Positions 16,134 to 24,853 of a stretch of DNA of 64,000 nucleotides are shown piece by piece (the stretch's first letter is position 1; each line of letters starts with the position of its first letter). A program made the position numbers and the translations under genes. The DNA is from an uncultured Lachnospiraceae bacterium (GTDB lineage: Bacteria; Bacillota; Clostridia; Lachnospirales; Lachnospiraceae): positions 1 to 64,000 of the forward strand of contig CACXAT010000008.1 of NCBI GenBank assembly GCA_902765725.1, in the 5' to 3' direction. The notes below the pieces were generated by a model. The model saw only the letters and a list, made by a program, of their open reading frames with translations, did no database searches and was not told the DNA's origin.

Positions 16134-17669
16134 TCAGATCCTCACCCGTATGGGGGCTTTTCTCTCGATCATTTCATCGATCCGGTCCAGATAGCTGCGT
16201 ATGTCTTTCACATTTTCTATACGCTCGATGCGTCCGTCTTCATATACGATCTTGGTCGATCCGGATGCACCACACGCTAGTATACACTGCACTTCCTCCA
16301 TTATCAAGATGTTATACAGCCCCGCTTTATGCGGTTTTGCGTACCCTACATTCTCAAAATTGCCGGCGATGTTCTTCTGTCTGTAGAGGTAATAGGGCGT
16401 CATCTGCAGCCTCTCGCAGCCCTCCTCGCACCTTCGCATGATGTCGTCAGATACCTGAAATGAGATCTTCTCATATTCGTCCATGTGTAGTGCCAGTCTC
16501 GCCGCTCTCTTGAGCGCCAGCGCGTGCACCGTGACATCGTCCGGATCCAGGGCCTCGATCTCCTCCATGGTATGATTCACTTCCTCGATGCCCTCGCCCG
16601 GAAGTCCCACGATCAGATCCATATTGATGTTGTCAAATCCCAGCGACCTTGCCAGATGATAGGCCTCCTTCGTCTGCTCCACCGTGTGACGGCGGCCGAT
16701 CAGATCCAGTGTCTTTTGGTTCATGGTCTGGGGATTGATGGAGATCCGGCTCACGCGGTGCCGGCGAAGGACCTCCAGCTTCTCTCTCGTGATACTGTCC
16801 GGCCGCCCCGCTTCCACTGTGAATTCGAGAACGCCCGACATGTCAAAGGTCTCTTCGATCACTGTCAGGAGCCGCTCCAGCTGATATGGCTCCAGAGTGG
16901 TCGGCGTGCCTCCGCCCACGTATACCGTCTGCAGAGTCTTCCCGGGGAAGCAGTTTCCGCTGGAGCGTATCTCCTTCTCCAGGGCGTCCAGATATTCGTC
17001 CACCTTCTTCTCCCAGATCTTCAGCGGACTGGATGAAAATGAACAGTACAGGCAGATGCTCGGGCAGAACGGAATCCCCACATAGAGGCTGAAGCCCTTC
17101 TGTGGAAGGATCCTGTCAAGGATCTGTGACTCTCTCCGGGCGATCCTTACTGCCAGATCCGCCTTCCTCGGGCTGACATAATATCGCTGGTTCATTTCCC
17201 TGCATGCGCGCACGGCCAGGTCCTGTGAAGGCTCCCCGCCCTCTTCATCCTGCCCGTGCAGCAGGTCCATGGCAAGCTTGACCGGACGGATCCCGGTCAG
17301 ATTCCCCCAGGGAAGATCTCTGCCGCAGTACTCCCGGAGCATCTCATAGAGGGTCCTCTTGAGCACGTTCTTGACGGCAGGCCTGCTTCCCTTATCCGGC
17401 AGGGGCGCTGTCCTCTCCAGGACTTTCTCTCCTGCGTCACAGAGCCTGATCCGAAGGCAGTCCTGCCCAGGGTCTGAGGAATCAGAAGGCCCGCCCTCTT
17501 CGAAGGCAAGCCGCACATCCACAAGAAGATCCGTGTCTTCCCCGATCTCCTGCCCGGGATCGAAAACATGCGTCTCCACGCCCTGGAAGAAAGCAATCAC
17601 AAGGGTATAGACATCATATTCAAAGCTCCTGTTATCCAGTATGACGGATATCCTTCTGATCTCACTCAT
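16134..17669 (-). CDS. hemZ: Radical SAM coproporphyrinogen dehydrogenase-like protein HemZ
   Basis: 511 residues from ATG 17669 (AGGAG seven bases upstream). Longer in-frame starts are rejected because a terminator hairpin lies inside that extension. The radical SAM core carries the iron-sulfur motif CPSICLYC near residue 178, then YVGGGTPTTLE and NINMDLIVGLPGEG. This is the HemN/HemW/HemZ superfamily, and the extended N-terminal region of about 160 residues is typical of clostridial HemZ. HemN-type enzymes decarboxylate coproporphyrinogen III, but many anaerobes with hemZ lack the rest of heme synthesis, so its real substrate here is open. It sits in the cluster with relA and aspS. Confidence 0.88.
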   Translation of the reverse strand: MSEIRRISVILDNRSFEYDVYTLVIAFFQGVETHVFDPGQEIGEDTDLLVDVRLAFEEGGPSDSSDPGQDCLRIRLCDAGEKVLERTAPLPDKGSRPAVKNVLKRTLYEMLREYCGRDLPWGNLTGIRPVKLAMDLLHGQDEEGGEPSQDLAVRACREMNQRYYVSPRKADLAVRIARRESQILDRILPQKGFSLYVGIPFCPSICLYCSFSSSPLKIWEKKVDEYLDALEKEIRSSGNCFPGKTLQTVYVGGGTPTTLEPYQLERLLTVIEETFDMSGVLEFTVEAGRPDSITREKLEVLRRHRVSRISINPQTMNQKTLDLIGRRHTVEQTKEAYHLARSLGFDNINMDLIVGLPGEGIEEVNHTMEEIEALDPDDVTVHALALKRAARLALHMDEYEKISFQVSDDIMRRCEEGCERLQMTPYYLYRQKNIAGNFENVGYAKPHKAGLYNILIMEEVQCILACGASGSTKIVYEDGRIERIENVKDIRSYLDRIDEMIERKAPIRVRI

Positions 17670-17746
17670 ATCCTGCTCCTGCCTGTCTGACTCGTATCCT
17701 GTTCCAAACTGTCTGTTCTGCATTCTCCGCAGACCTACTTCGTCAC

Positions 17747-17782
17747 AAAGGCCGGCACCGCAGCTTGCTGCCGATGCCGGCC
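17747..17782 (-). terminator. Terminator after the MBL hydrolase gene
   Basis: GGCCGGCATCGGCAGC and GCTGCGGTGCCGGCC form a long GC-rich stem on the minus strand, followed by TTTGTG. It separates the MBL gene (stop at 17840) from hemZ (start 17669), at least partly. Confidence 0.6.
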
Positions 17783-17839
17783 GATAAAAACCGTTCCTGT
17801 CAATCGTCGGGGGCTTCCCCGGTTCCTGGTCCTTCCGTG

Positions 17840-18472
17840 TCACTGCAGAAAGTAATTGTACTTCCGCTCGTGTCCGATCGACGTGAGGGGGCCGTGCCCC
17901 GGATAGACTACCACGTCATCAGGCAGTGTCATCAGCTTCTCCTTCACAGAGCTGATCAGGGTCCTGGCATTTCCACCCGGAAAATCACTCCTGCCCACGG
18001 ATTCGCAAAACAGCGTATCTCCCGTGAAGACCATCTTCTCCTCCGGAAAATAATAACACCCTCCGCCGACGGTATGTCCCGGTGTCAGAAGAGCCTTCAT
18101 GGTCGTTCCGATCACTCGGACCTCCTGCCCGTCAATGAAGAACATATCCGGCTCGATTACCCTGGGACGTCCGAAGCTCATGGACAGATTATACTGCACC
18201 GATTCGACAAACTCTTCCTCTTCCTTCATGATGTAGACCAGCACGCCATACCTGCGCTTGAGTTCATTGACAGAGCCGATATGGTCGTCGTGTCCATGGG
18301 TGATGTACACAGCGGTCGGATGAAGGTTCTTATCCCGGAGCCTCTTCTCGAGCCTCTCATATCCGTCAGAAGGATCGATCACGATACAGTCCAGTGTATC
18401 CGCATTCCATAAGATGTATGTATTGGTCGGGAGCATTCCGAGCTCCATACAGTCTACCCTGAGATTCGCCAT
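17840..18472 (-). CDS. MBL-fold metallohydrolase, glyoxalase II-like
   Basis: 210 residues, a compact metallo-beta-lactamase fold. The zinc-binding THGHDDHIG lies near residue 58, further His ligands are in LLTPGHTVGG and VVYPGHGPLT, and the Asp bridging region is FTGDTLF. Size and motifs fit the YcbL/glyoxalase II-like group that hydrolyses thioesters, although the substrate is unproven. It begins three bases after the relA stop, as in many clostridia where an MBL protein follows relA, so it is translated from the same message. Confidence 0.88.
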   Translation of the reverse strand: MANLRVDCMELGMLPTNTYILWNADTLDCIVIDPSDGYERLEKRLRDKNLHPTAVYITHGHDDHIGSVNELKRRYGVLVYIMKEEEEFVESVQYNLSMSFGRPRVIEPDMFFIDGQEVRVIGTTMKALLTPGHTVGGGCYYFPEEKMVFTGDTLFCESVGRSDFPGGNARTLISSVKEKLMTLPDDVVVYPGHGPLTSIGHERKYNYFLQ

Positions 18473-18475
18473 AGG

Positions 18476-20821
18476 TCACCCTGTTGTTCTCTGAATATCG
18501 ATCACGCTCTCTACCTGGCGGATCTTGCCGATCAGTTCCGATAATGCCTCCCTGCTGGGAACATCGAATTCATAGGAGATCGTAGCGGTTCCCTGCCTGG
18601 TAGTGCGCGAGGTGACGGACCGGACATCGATGTGCCGTTCCGTAAAGATCTTCGTGATGTCTACCAGAAGGCCTGTACGATTGTGGGCAAAGATCCTGAT
18701 CTCCGCCAGATACAGCTTCCGGTTGCCCTCACTGTTCTGGAGGGCATTGCCTGCCCATTCCACGTCGATCAGGCGGTAGCGCTCCTCCTCCGGCATATTG
18801 ACCACATTGGTGCAGTCTGTCCGGTGGACCGTAACACCTCTTCCCCTGGTGATGAATCCGACGATCTCATCTCCGGGAACAGGGCTGCAGCACTTGGAGA
18901 GACGGACCGATACATCGTCGATCCCTTTGACGATGATGCCGCTGCGCGAATAGGTGACCCTGTCGCGCTGTTTTCCCTGCGGCCCCTTCAGGATATCCTC
19001 ATCCGTGAGGGCTCTTGCGTGATCCCTGTCATAGGCTTCCTGAAGCTTGTTGACGATCTGGCCTTCCTTCAGGCCGCCATGTCCGATCGCGGCGAGCACG
19101 CTGTCCCAGTCACGGAATCCGTATTTCTTCGTTACCTGCTCCGTGTACTCGGGCTTCATGAGCTCCGCATGATTCAGGCCCTTGGTCTTGCAGAAGGAAG
19201 CGACCAGTTCCTTGCCTCGGATGATGTTGTCTTCCTTGCGCTCGTGCTTGAACCACTGATTGATCTTATTCTTGGCCTGTGTACTGCGTACGATCTTCAG
19301 CCAGTCAGCGCTCGGTCCCTTGGAGTTGGCACTGGTGATGATCTCGATCCGGTCTCCATTCTGGATCTGATAGTCGATCGTTACCAGCTTGCCGTTCACA
19401 CGGGCGCCCACCATGTTATTGCCGACGGCAGAATGAATGCTGTATGCGAAGTCGATGGGCGTGGACCCGTTCGGGAGAGTCTTCACATCGCCGGAGGGTG
19501 TAAAGCAGTAGACACTGTCGTTAAACAGGTTCAGGTCGCTCTTGAGCAGAGACAGAAACTCCTGATTGTCCGACTCCTGCTGCCACTCCAGGATCTGGCG
19601 AAGCCACACCAGCTTCTCCTCTTCCTGCTGCTGGGAATCCACCTTCTTCCCGTCCGAGGCTTCCTTGTATTTCCAATGTGCCGCGATACCATATTCAGCG
19701 ACCCGGTGCATCTCGAATGTCCGGATCTGGATCTCAAAAGGAGTTCCCCCCGGACCAATCAGGGTCGTGTGAAGGGACTGGTACATATTCTCCTTCGGCA
19801 TCGCGATATAATCCTTGAACCTGCCCGGCACCGGCTTATACATCTCATGGATCACGCCCAGCGCCGCGTAGCAGTCCTTGACGGAATCCACAATGATCCG
19901 GACCGCGAACAGATCGTAGATCTGATCGATGGTCTTCCCCTGGTTGACCATCTTCTTGTAGATGGAGAACAGGTGCTTGGCCCGCCCGTAGATCTCGGCA
20001 TTGATGCTGGCAGCCTGGATGTGCACCTTGACCTTGCGCACGATATCATCGATAAAGGACTGCCGCTCTCCCTTCTTCAGGGATACCTTGTCCACCAGAT
20101 CGTAGTAGACCTCCGGCTCAAGATACTTCAGGGACAGGTCGTCCAGCTCGACCTTGATCTTGCTGATACCTAGCCGCTGCGCGATCGGCGCGTAGATCTC
20201 CCGCGTCTCCCTCGCCTTCTCCTTCTGCTTCTCAGGCTTCATGTACTGAAGCGTGCGCATGTTGTGGAGTCTGTCGGCGAGCTTGATCAGGATGACCCGG
20301 ATGTCCTTTGCCATCGCCAGGAACATCTTGCGCAGATTCTCCGCCTGGGTATCCAGCTTATCCGAAGAATAACTCAGCTGACCGAGTTTCGTGACACCGT
20401 CGACCAGAAGGGCAACTTCCGCGCCGAATTCCTTCCGGATCTGTTCGTCCGTCATGACCGTGTCTTCCACTACGTCATGGAGCAGGCCGGCAACGATCGT
20501 TTCCTTGTCCAGTTCCAGGTCAGCCAGTATGATAGCAACGCAGAGCGGATGAATGATATACGGTTCGCCGGACCGGCGCTTCTGGTCCTTGTGGGCATCA
20601 TAAGCAATCCGATAAGCTTTCTCCACCATGGAGATGTCATCGGACGGATGATACTTCCGGATGCTGGCCAGTAATTCCCCGTACAGTTCCTCAGGACTCG
20701 TAAAGTCCTGCATGGTCTTTGCAGACGCATCCGCCCTGCGGATCAGGCTTCGTTCCTCCGCAGGGAGTTTATTCAGTTCCGGATCGGCATGTTCTGCCTT
20801 GCTAATCGTATCTTCTGTCAT
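18476..20821 (-). CDS. relA: Bifunctional (p)ppGpp synthetase/hydrolase
   Basis: 781 residues from ATG 20821, with GGAG five bases upstream; GTG 20827 is less likely. The order is standard for long RSH enzymes: HD hydrolase domain with HDVVEDT near residue 117, synthetase domain with YQSLHTTLIGPGG and EIQIRT near 345-370, TGS domain (VYCFTPSGDVKTLPNGST) near 445, a helical linker and Cys-rich region (LSKCCSPVPGDEIVGFITRG), and a C-terminal ACT domain. The intact HDxxED predicts that it both makes and degrades the starvation alarmone. It lies 17 bases behind apt, so purine salvage and the stringent response share a transcript. Confidence 0.96.
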   Translation of the reverse strand: MTEDTISKAEHADPELNKLPAEERSLIRRADASAKTMQDFTSPEELYGELLASIRKYHPSDDISMVEKAYRIAYDAHKDQKRRSGEPYIIHPLCVAIILADLELDKETIVAGLLHDVVEDTVMTDEQIRKEFGAEVALLVDGVTKLGQLSYSSDKLDTQAENLRKMFLAMAKDIRVILIKLADRLHNMRTLQYMKPEKQKEKARETREIYAPIAQRLGISKIKVELDDLSLKYLEPEVYYDLVDKVSLKKGERQSFIDDIVRKVKVHIQAASINAEIYGRAKHLFSIYKKMVNQGKTIDQIYDLFAVRIIVDSVKDCYAALGVIHEMYKPVPGRFKDYIAMPKENMYQSLHTTLIGPGGTPFEIQIRTFEMHRVAEYGIAAHWKYKEASDGKKVDSQQQEEEKLVWLRQILEWQQESDNQEFLSLLKSDLNLFNDSVYCFTPSGDVKTLPNGSTPIDFAYSIHSAVGNNMVGARVNGKLVTIDYQIQNGDRIEIITSANSKGPSADWLKIVRSTQAKNKINQWFKHERKEDNIIRGKELVASFCKTKGLNHAELMKPEYTEQVTKKYGFRDWDSVLAAIGHGGLKEGQIVNKLQEAYDRDHARALTDEDILKGPQGKQRDRVTYSRSGIIVKGIDDVSVRLSKCCSPVPGDEIVGFITRGRGVTVHRTDCTNVVNMPEEERYRLIDVEWAGNALQNSEGNRKLYLAEIRIFAHNRTGLLVDITKIFTERHIDVRSVTSRTTRQGTATISYEFDVPSREALSELIGKIRQVESVIDIQRTTG

Positions 20822-20838
20822 ACTCACTCCGGAGATCT

Positions 20839-21366
20839 TTATTTACCCTCGTAGGATACAACCGCCTCAACGTCATATCCCTGCAGCTTCTCTCTTCCCT
20901 TCAGTCCTGCCAGTTCAAGCAGGAATACACACTTCTTCACTTCTCCGCCCAGCTTTTCGATCAGCTTGATGGCGGCGGCTACGGTTCCTCCGGTAGCGAT
21001 CAGATCATCGACTACAACGACCTTCTGCCCTGGTTTGATGGAATCGGTATGCATCTCGATCGTTGCTGTGCCATATTCCAGATCATAGGTCTCCTCGATG
21101 GTCTCGCAGGGGAGCTTGCCCTTCTTGCGGACCAGCACAAACGGCTTATGAAGATTGTAGGCCAGCGGCATGCCAAAGATGAAGCCTCTGGATTCCAGAC
21201 CGACGATCGCATCGATCTCGTCAGGGTCCCCGCACAGTTTCGCCATCTCATCGATCGCAAGTTTCAGTCCGTCCGCGTCCTGGATCACACTTGTGACATC
21301 GCGGAACATAATGCCCGGCTCCGGAAAATCAGGAATTGTTCGGATATAATCAGCCACTGTTTTCAT
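20839..21366 (-). CDS. apt: Adenine phosphoribosyltransferase
   Basis: 175 residues, full length. It makes AMP from adenine and PRPP. The PRPP-binding loop is VVVVDDLIATGGTVAAA near residue 115, and the N-terminal block IRTIPDFPEPGIMFRDVT is diagnostic. The start ATG 21366 is preceded by GGGAGGG. It is the first gene of the apt-relA operon and has a clear promoter 95 bases upstream. The leader contains a short hairpin (CAGACTGC and GCAGTCTG at 21428-21445) of unknown role. Confidence 0.97.
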   Translation of the reverse strand: MKTVADYIRTIPDFPEPGIMFRDVTSVIQDADGLKLAIDEMAKLCGDPDEIDAIVGLESRGFIFGMPLAYNLHKPFVLVRKKGKLPCETIEETYDLEYGTATIEMHTDSIKPGQKVVVVDDLIATGGTVAAAIKLIEKLGGEVKKCVFLLELAGLKGREKLQGYDVEAVVSYEGK

Positions 21367-21460
21367 ATTTGCACCCTCCCTGCAGTTAGGTTGACCACTC
21401 TGATGAGCGACATGGTCATGTTCTGACAGACTGCCCGCAGTCTGAGAAAAGACAAGAAAT

Positions 21461-21489
21461 AGTATAGCATTCCCGCGTTATTCAGGCAA
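21461..21489 (-). promoter_or_regulatory. Promoter of the apt-relA operon
   Basis: On the minus strand TTGCCT (21484-21489), 17 bases, then TATACT (21461-21466), with TGC before the -10 box (extended -10). The predicted start is near 21454. Confidence 0.75.
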
Positions 21490-21530
21490 GATTAGCATAC
21501 CCGGAACTGATCACCGTCTGATCCGAAGAA

Positions 21531-22793
21531 TCAGTAGGGATGCTCCATATGGTGGATCGTGTTCGGATCCGCATCCTGGATGATCAGTGCCTGGGCACGG
21601 TAAAATCCCACTCTTCCGCTCAGGATATAATTGGCCCCGCAGGCCAGCGCCAGGTACAGGATCCCATTTCCTCCGCCGAACATCTCCACGCACAGGACCA
21701 GCGTCGCCATGAGGCAGTTCGTACATCCGCAGAATACACTGGCAAGGCCGACCGCTGCGGCAAATCCCGCAGGAAGTCCCAGCAAAGGCCCGATCCAGCA
21801 CCCGAAGGCTGCTCCGATGCAGAAGCTCGGGACCACCTCCCCGCCCCGGAATCCAAAGCTCATGGTAAGCACGGTCAGCACGATCTTCAGGATCCAGTCC
21901 CAGGGAAGGATCTGACCGTTCTCCACCGCCCCGACGATGATGGACATGCCGGTTCCCGAATACCTCTGGCTTCCGTAGAGCAGTGTGAAGGCGATGATCA
22001 GCACGCCGCCGGCAACTGCCCGGATCCAGGCATTTTCAATCAGCTTCTCTGCCAGAGCCTCTCCCTCATGCAGGCATCTGCAGAACAGGATGGTCGGAAT
22101 CGCGCACAGCGCTCCCAGAAGCAGCACTTTGAGAAACATGACCAGGTCCGGCTCCGGACTTGTGAGATGGAACCTGGTGGGCTCCACATGAAATGCGAGG
22201 GAGATCAGATAGGCTGTTATGGCCGCGATCAGTGTCTGCAGGAAATTGTCGTATACCATCATGCCCACATGCACTACACAGAGGGCAAACACGGAGGCGC
22301 CCAGCGGAGTCCCGAACAGAGCGCTGAAAAAAGCCGCCATCCCGCAGATCACGCAGTCCCTGCGGTAGGATTCATCATACTTCAGGAGTCGTCCCACATA
22401 ATAGCCGACCTGGCCGCCCATCTGCAGCGCGGCGCCCTCTCTGCCGGCCGAGCCGCCGGTCAGATGCGTCAGGACAGTCCCTATGAAGATCGCAGGGATC
22501 AGCTGCATATGGGGCATCGTCCCCTCATGAGCAGCCCTGACTACACTGTCGGTCCCATGGCCTTCCGCCTGTGTCAGCTTGTACACGGCTGTTATGAGCA
22601 GCCCCGCAGCGGGAAGCAGCCAGATCATCCACGGATGTCCCAGGCGGAAATGCTCTGCCTGATGGACCGCTATATCAAACAGTGTCCCGATCAGTCCGCA
22701 GATCACGCCGATCAGCACCGCCGAAAATGCCTGCATTCCCAGACGCTTCAGCCGTCCGGGGTATTCCCTCATGTCTTCAGCCATCCGACCCAT
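21531..22793 (-). CDS. ClC-family chloride channel or transporter
   Basis: 420 residues from ATG 22793 (AGGAGA upstream), hydrophobic with about ten helices. The ClC signatures are present: GSAGREGAALQMGGQVG near residue 115 (the GREGP-like motif, here with Ala for Pro), GTPLGASVFALCVV, FRGGEVVPSFCIGAAFGCWIG near 318, and GLASVFCGCTNCLMATLVL. It moves Cl- or F- across the cytoplasmic membrane; whether it is a channel or an H+ antiporter is not clear. It follows the K+ channel-like gene by 11 bases, so both ion carriers are co-expressed. Confidence 0.9.
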   Translation of the reverse strand: MGRMAEDMREYPGRLKRLGMQAFSAVLIGVICGLIGTLFDIAVHQAEHFRLGHPWMIWLLPAAGLLITAVYKLTQAEGHGTDSVVRAAHEGTMPHMQLIPAIFIGTVLTHLTGGSAGREGAALQMGGQVGYYVGRLLKYDESYRRDCVICGMAAFFSALFGTPLGASVFALCVVHVGMMVYDNFLQTLIAAITAYLISLAFHVEPTRFHLTSPEPDLVMFLKVLLLGALCAIPTILFCRCLHEGEALAEKLIENAWIRAVAGGVLIIAFTLLYGSQRYSGTGMSIIVGAVENGQILPWDWILKIVLTVLTMSFGFRGGEVVPSFCIGAAFGCWIGPLLGLPAGFAAAVGLASVFCGCTNCLMATLVLCVEMFGGGNGILYLALACGANYILSGRVGFYRAQALIIQDADPNTIHHMEHPY

Positions 22794-22804
22794 ACTCTCT
22801 CCTG

Positions 22805-24061
22805 TCAATACATCAGATATGCCCTGCAGGGGGCCTTCTGAGCATTCTCTATCTTCAGCGGAGCTGCGCTGAGCATATACTCTCCGTCCTCTATCCCGGT
22901 CAGATCCAGCCCCTTCAGGATCACCATGTTTCTTCCTGCCAGCTCATAACAGACCTCAGACTCCCCGGGCACACTGCCCTGGATCCCCACCAGGAGAACT
23001 CCCATCTCATTCATGTGCCGGGCGGTCTCCAGCAGGATCGTGCATTCTCCCCTCAGAAGGATCCTCTTTGCCGCCTGGGCTGAGGAGGATGCCATGACCG
23101 CGGCGATCGTCTCCGGTGTAAGCGCGCCTTTCTGAGTCGTCACGATGCATCTTCCCACAAACCGCTCCAGCGCCAGCTGCTCCATGGTATCTCCGTCCTG
23201 GTAGTACCGGGCAGGGGCCAGCGCGGCCGTCTCCGGGCCTGTGATATCGATCACTCTGCGTTTCAGCGGCCTGCCTTCGGGACTGTCTCCCGCATGCGGT
23301 GTCTCACTGGCCGCGGCTTCCATGAAACCCGCAGTGATGATACCGGTCGGGATCGCGACAACGCTCATCCCCAGAAGGCTTATGATGATCGCAAGTGTTT
23401 TTCCCAGTATGGTGACCGGATAGATATCCCCGTATCCGATCGTTGACAGGGTGGAAACCGACCACCAGAGGCCGGAAAAAGCATTGGTAAAGACATCCGG
23501 CTGCGCATCGTGCTCCGCGTAATACAGAAGCAGGGAAGAAGCCAGCATGAGCATGAGGACCAGAAAGACGGAAGCAAGGATCTGGGAGGCCTTTCTTACA
23601 AGCACCGAGGTGACTACGGTGAGCGGATCATAGTAACGGTTGATCCGGAACAGCCGCAGGATCCTGGCCACTCTGATCAGTCTGAATACGATCATTCCGG
23701 GAGGAATGATGCCGCTCAGATAAAACGGAAGGAAAGACAGCAGATCGATCAGGGCTGCCGGTGAGAATATATAGCGTATAAACGGATGCTTCTCCTCGGG
23801 ATACAGCAGATCCGCAGTCCACAGGCGGAGCAGGTACTCCACTGTAAATGTGATCATACAGACCGCGTCCAGCAGATTCACCAGATCCGCTGCCGGCTGC
23901 GACAGCTTGAACGTTTCCGCTGTCGTGAGGATGATGGACAGGATGATCAGGCAGATGATCGCATAGTCAAATATGCGGCTTGGCGCGTCCGTGCCGCCGG
24001 CTATCTGAATGATCTCAAATATCCTCTTTCTCCTGTTCTGAAGGGGGGAGTCTGAAGCCAT
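22805..24061 (-). CDS. Voltage-gated-type potassium channel with unusual C-terminal domain
   Basis: About 418 residues if the start is ATG 24061; ATG 24094 is an alternative 11 residues longer. Six transmembrane segments are visible, including an Arg-rich S4-like helix (IVFRLIRVARILRLFRI) and the selectivity filter TIGYGD between the last two helices. From about residue 240 on there is a cytoplasmic domain of about 180 residues (PETAALAPARYYQDGDTMEQ; GALTPETIAAVMASSSAQAA) that I cannot assign to RCK or cNMP domains. It likely conducts K+ in the cytoplasmic membrane and is coupled to the ClC gene. Confidence 0.85.
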   Translation of the reverse strand: MASDSPLQNRRKRIFEIIQIAGGTDAPSRIFDYAIICLIILSIILTTAETFKLSQPAADLVNLLDAVCMITFTVEYLLRLWTADLLYPEEKHPFIRYIFSPAALIDLLSFLPFYLSGIIPPGMIVFRLIRVARILRLFRINRYYDPLTVVTSVLVRKASQILASVFLVLMLMLASSLLLYYAEHDAQPDVFTNAFSGLWWSVSTLSTIGYGDIYPVTILGKTLAIIISLLGMSVVAIPTGIITAGFMEAAASETPHAGDSPEGRPLKRRVIDITGPETAALAPARYYQDGDTMEQLALERFVGRCIVTTQKGALTPETIAAVMASSSAQAAKRILLRGECTILLETARHMNEMGVLLVGIQGSVPGESEVCYELAGRNMVILKGLDLTGIEDGEYMLSAAPLKIENAQKAPCRAYLMY

Positions 24062-24169
24062 ACCGTTCGTCCGTTCCTTTAAAAAAAGCGTCATTACGCT
24101 GATCTCTGCCGCCTGGCAGCGTCAGCACTCTATATCTGATTATAGCCATACAGAGCGATTTATTCCAGT

Positions 24170-24205
24170 AAAAAAGCCCCTGTCTCCAGGGAGACAAGGG
24201 CTTTT
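24170..24205 (-). terminator. Terminator after tRNA-Arg
   Basis: On the minus strand AAAGCCCTTGTCTCC and GGAGACAGGGGCTTT make a long stem followed by TTTTTT. It lies only a few bases beyond the tRNA 3' end. Confidence 0.88.
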
Positions 24206-24208
24206 ACG

Positions 24209-24282
24209 CGTGCGCGACAAGATTCGAACTCGCGACCTTCTGGTCCGTAGCCAGACGCTCTATCCAGCTGAGCTACGCACAC
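24209..24282 (-). tRNA. tRNA-Arg (ACG)
   Basis: A 74-base cloverleaf reads cleanly. The acceptor GTGTGCG pairs with CGCGCAC plus discriminator G. The D arm is GCTC/GAGC, the anticodon stem TCTGG/CCAGA with loop CTACGGA (anticodon ACG), and the T arm GCGAG/CTTGT with TTCGAAT. CCA is not encoded. It has its own promoter and terminator. Anticodon ACG is edited to ICG by TadA and reads CGU, CGC and CGA. Confidence 0.97.
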
Positions 24283-24302
24283 ACATTTTTCAGAACGGTG
24301 CT

Positions 24303-24331
24303 ATATTACTGCAACTGCTCATCTTTGTCAA
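24303..24331 (-). promoter_or_regulatory. tRNA-Arg promoter
   Basis: TTGACA (24326-24331), 17 bases, TAATAT (24303-24308) on the minus strand; the predicted start is near 24296, about 14 bases before the mature tRNA. Confidence 0.8.
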
Positions 24332-24383
24332 GCACTGATTTTGCATTTAGTCTGAACTGTAACCATTTTCAGGCCATATCGCG

Positions 24384-24414
24384 AAAAAAAGGGCACGGTC
24401 TGATGACCGTGCCC
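24384..24414 (-). terminator. Terminator of the HPr-like gene
   Basis: GGGCACGGTC and GACCGTGCCC form a perfect 10-bp stem with a four-base loop, followed on the minus strand by seven T residues. It lies 23 bases after the stop. Confidence 0.92.
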
Positions 24415-24437
24415 GATGATAACTGACTCGATTGTGA

Positions 24438-24683
24438 TTATTCCAGAAGTCCTGCGATCGCTTTGACAGCTTCTTCTTCATCGACGCCGTCTGCATGAAT
24501 ACTGATCTTCGGAGCGTTCTGACTTGCAAGTGCCATGACTCCCATAATACTCTTGGCGTTCACGCTCTTGTCATTGACTTCAAACGTCACTACGCTTTTA
24601 AATGCGCACGCCGTCTGAACAATGTGAGGAATCAGATCTCCGATATCACGCTTACGCGCACCACTGATACTCTGACTAACCAT
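24438..24683 (-). CDS. HPr-family protein without the catalytic histidine (Crh-like)
   Basis: 81 residues from ATG 24683 (GGGAGG seven bases upstream). The fold and length match HPr: VQTACAFKS for the first helix and KSVNAKSIMGVMALA for the regulatory helix. Aligning VQTA and KSIMGVM with HPr shows that the active-site HARP motif is absent (the sequence there is RDIGDLIPHI), so His15 is replaced by a hydrophobic residue and PTS phosphotransfer is not expected. The serine equivalent to Ser46 is kept. This resembles Bacillus Crh, a regulatory HPr paralogue acting with CcpA. It is monocistronic with its own promoter and terminator. Confidence 0.88.
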   Translation of the reverse strand: MVSQSISGARKRDIGDLIPHIVQTACAFKSVVTFEVNDKSVNAKSIMGVMALASQNAPKISIHADGVDEEEAVKAIAGLLE

Positions 24684-24746
24684 ACTAAAACCTCCCGCTT
24701 GACCCACTAAACCTCTATAAAGAGTGCCGTACTTTAAACCCACATA

Positions 24747-24776
24747 ATACTAGCATACTGCCAGCAAGGGCGTCAA
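24747..24776 (-). promoter_or_regulatory. Promoter of the HPr-like gene
   Basis: TTGACG (24771-24776), 18 bases, TAGTAT (24747-24752), with TGC before the -10 box, all on the minus strand. Confidence 0.65.
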
Positions 24777-24853
24777 TTGTAACTCTAACGAAGTTTGTCA
24801 CTGTGACAAGCGGGTGTTATAAACAATATGAACAAAGCGCTGTCTGCGTCCGA

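Noticed and set aside
17670..17843. Longer start for hemZ
   Set aside because: The extension covers a terminator hairpin and lacks family sequence; ATG 17669 has a good ribosome site and a normal N-terminus.
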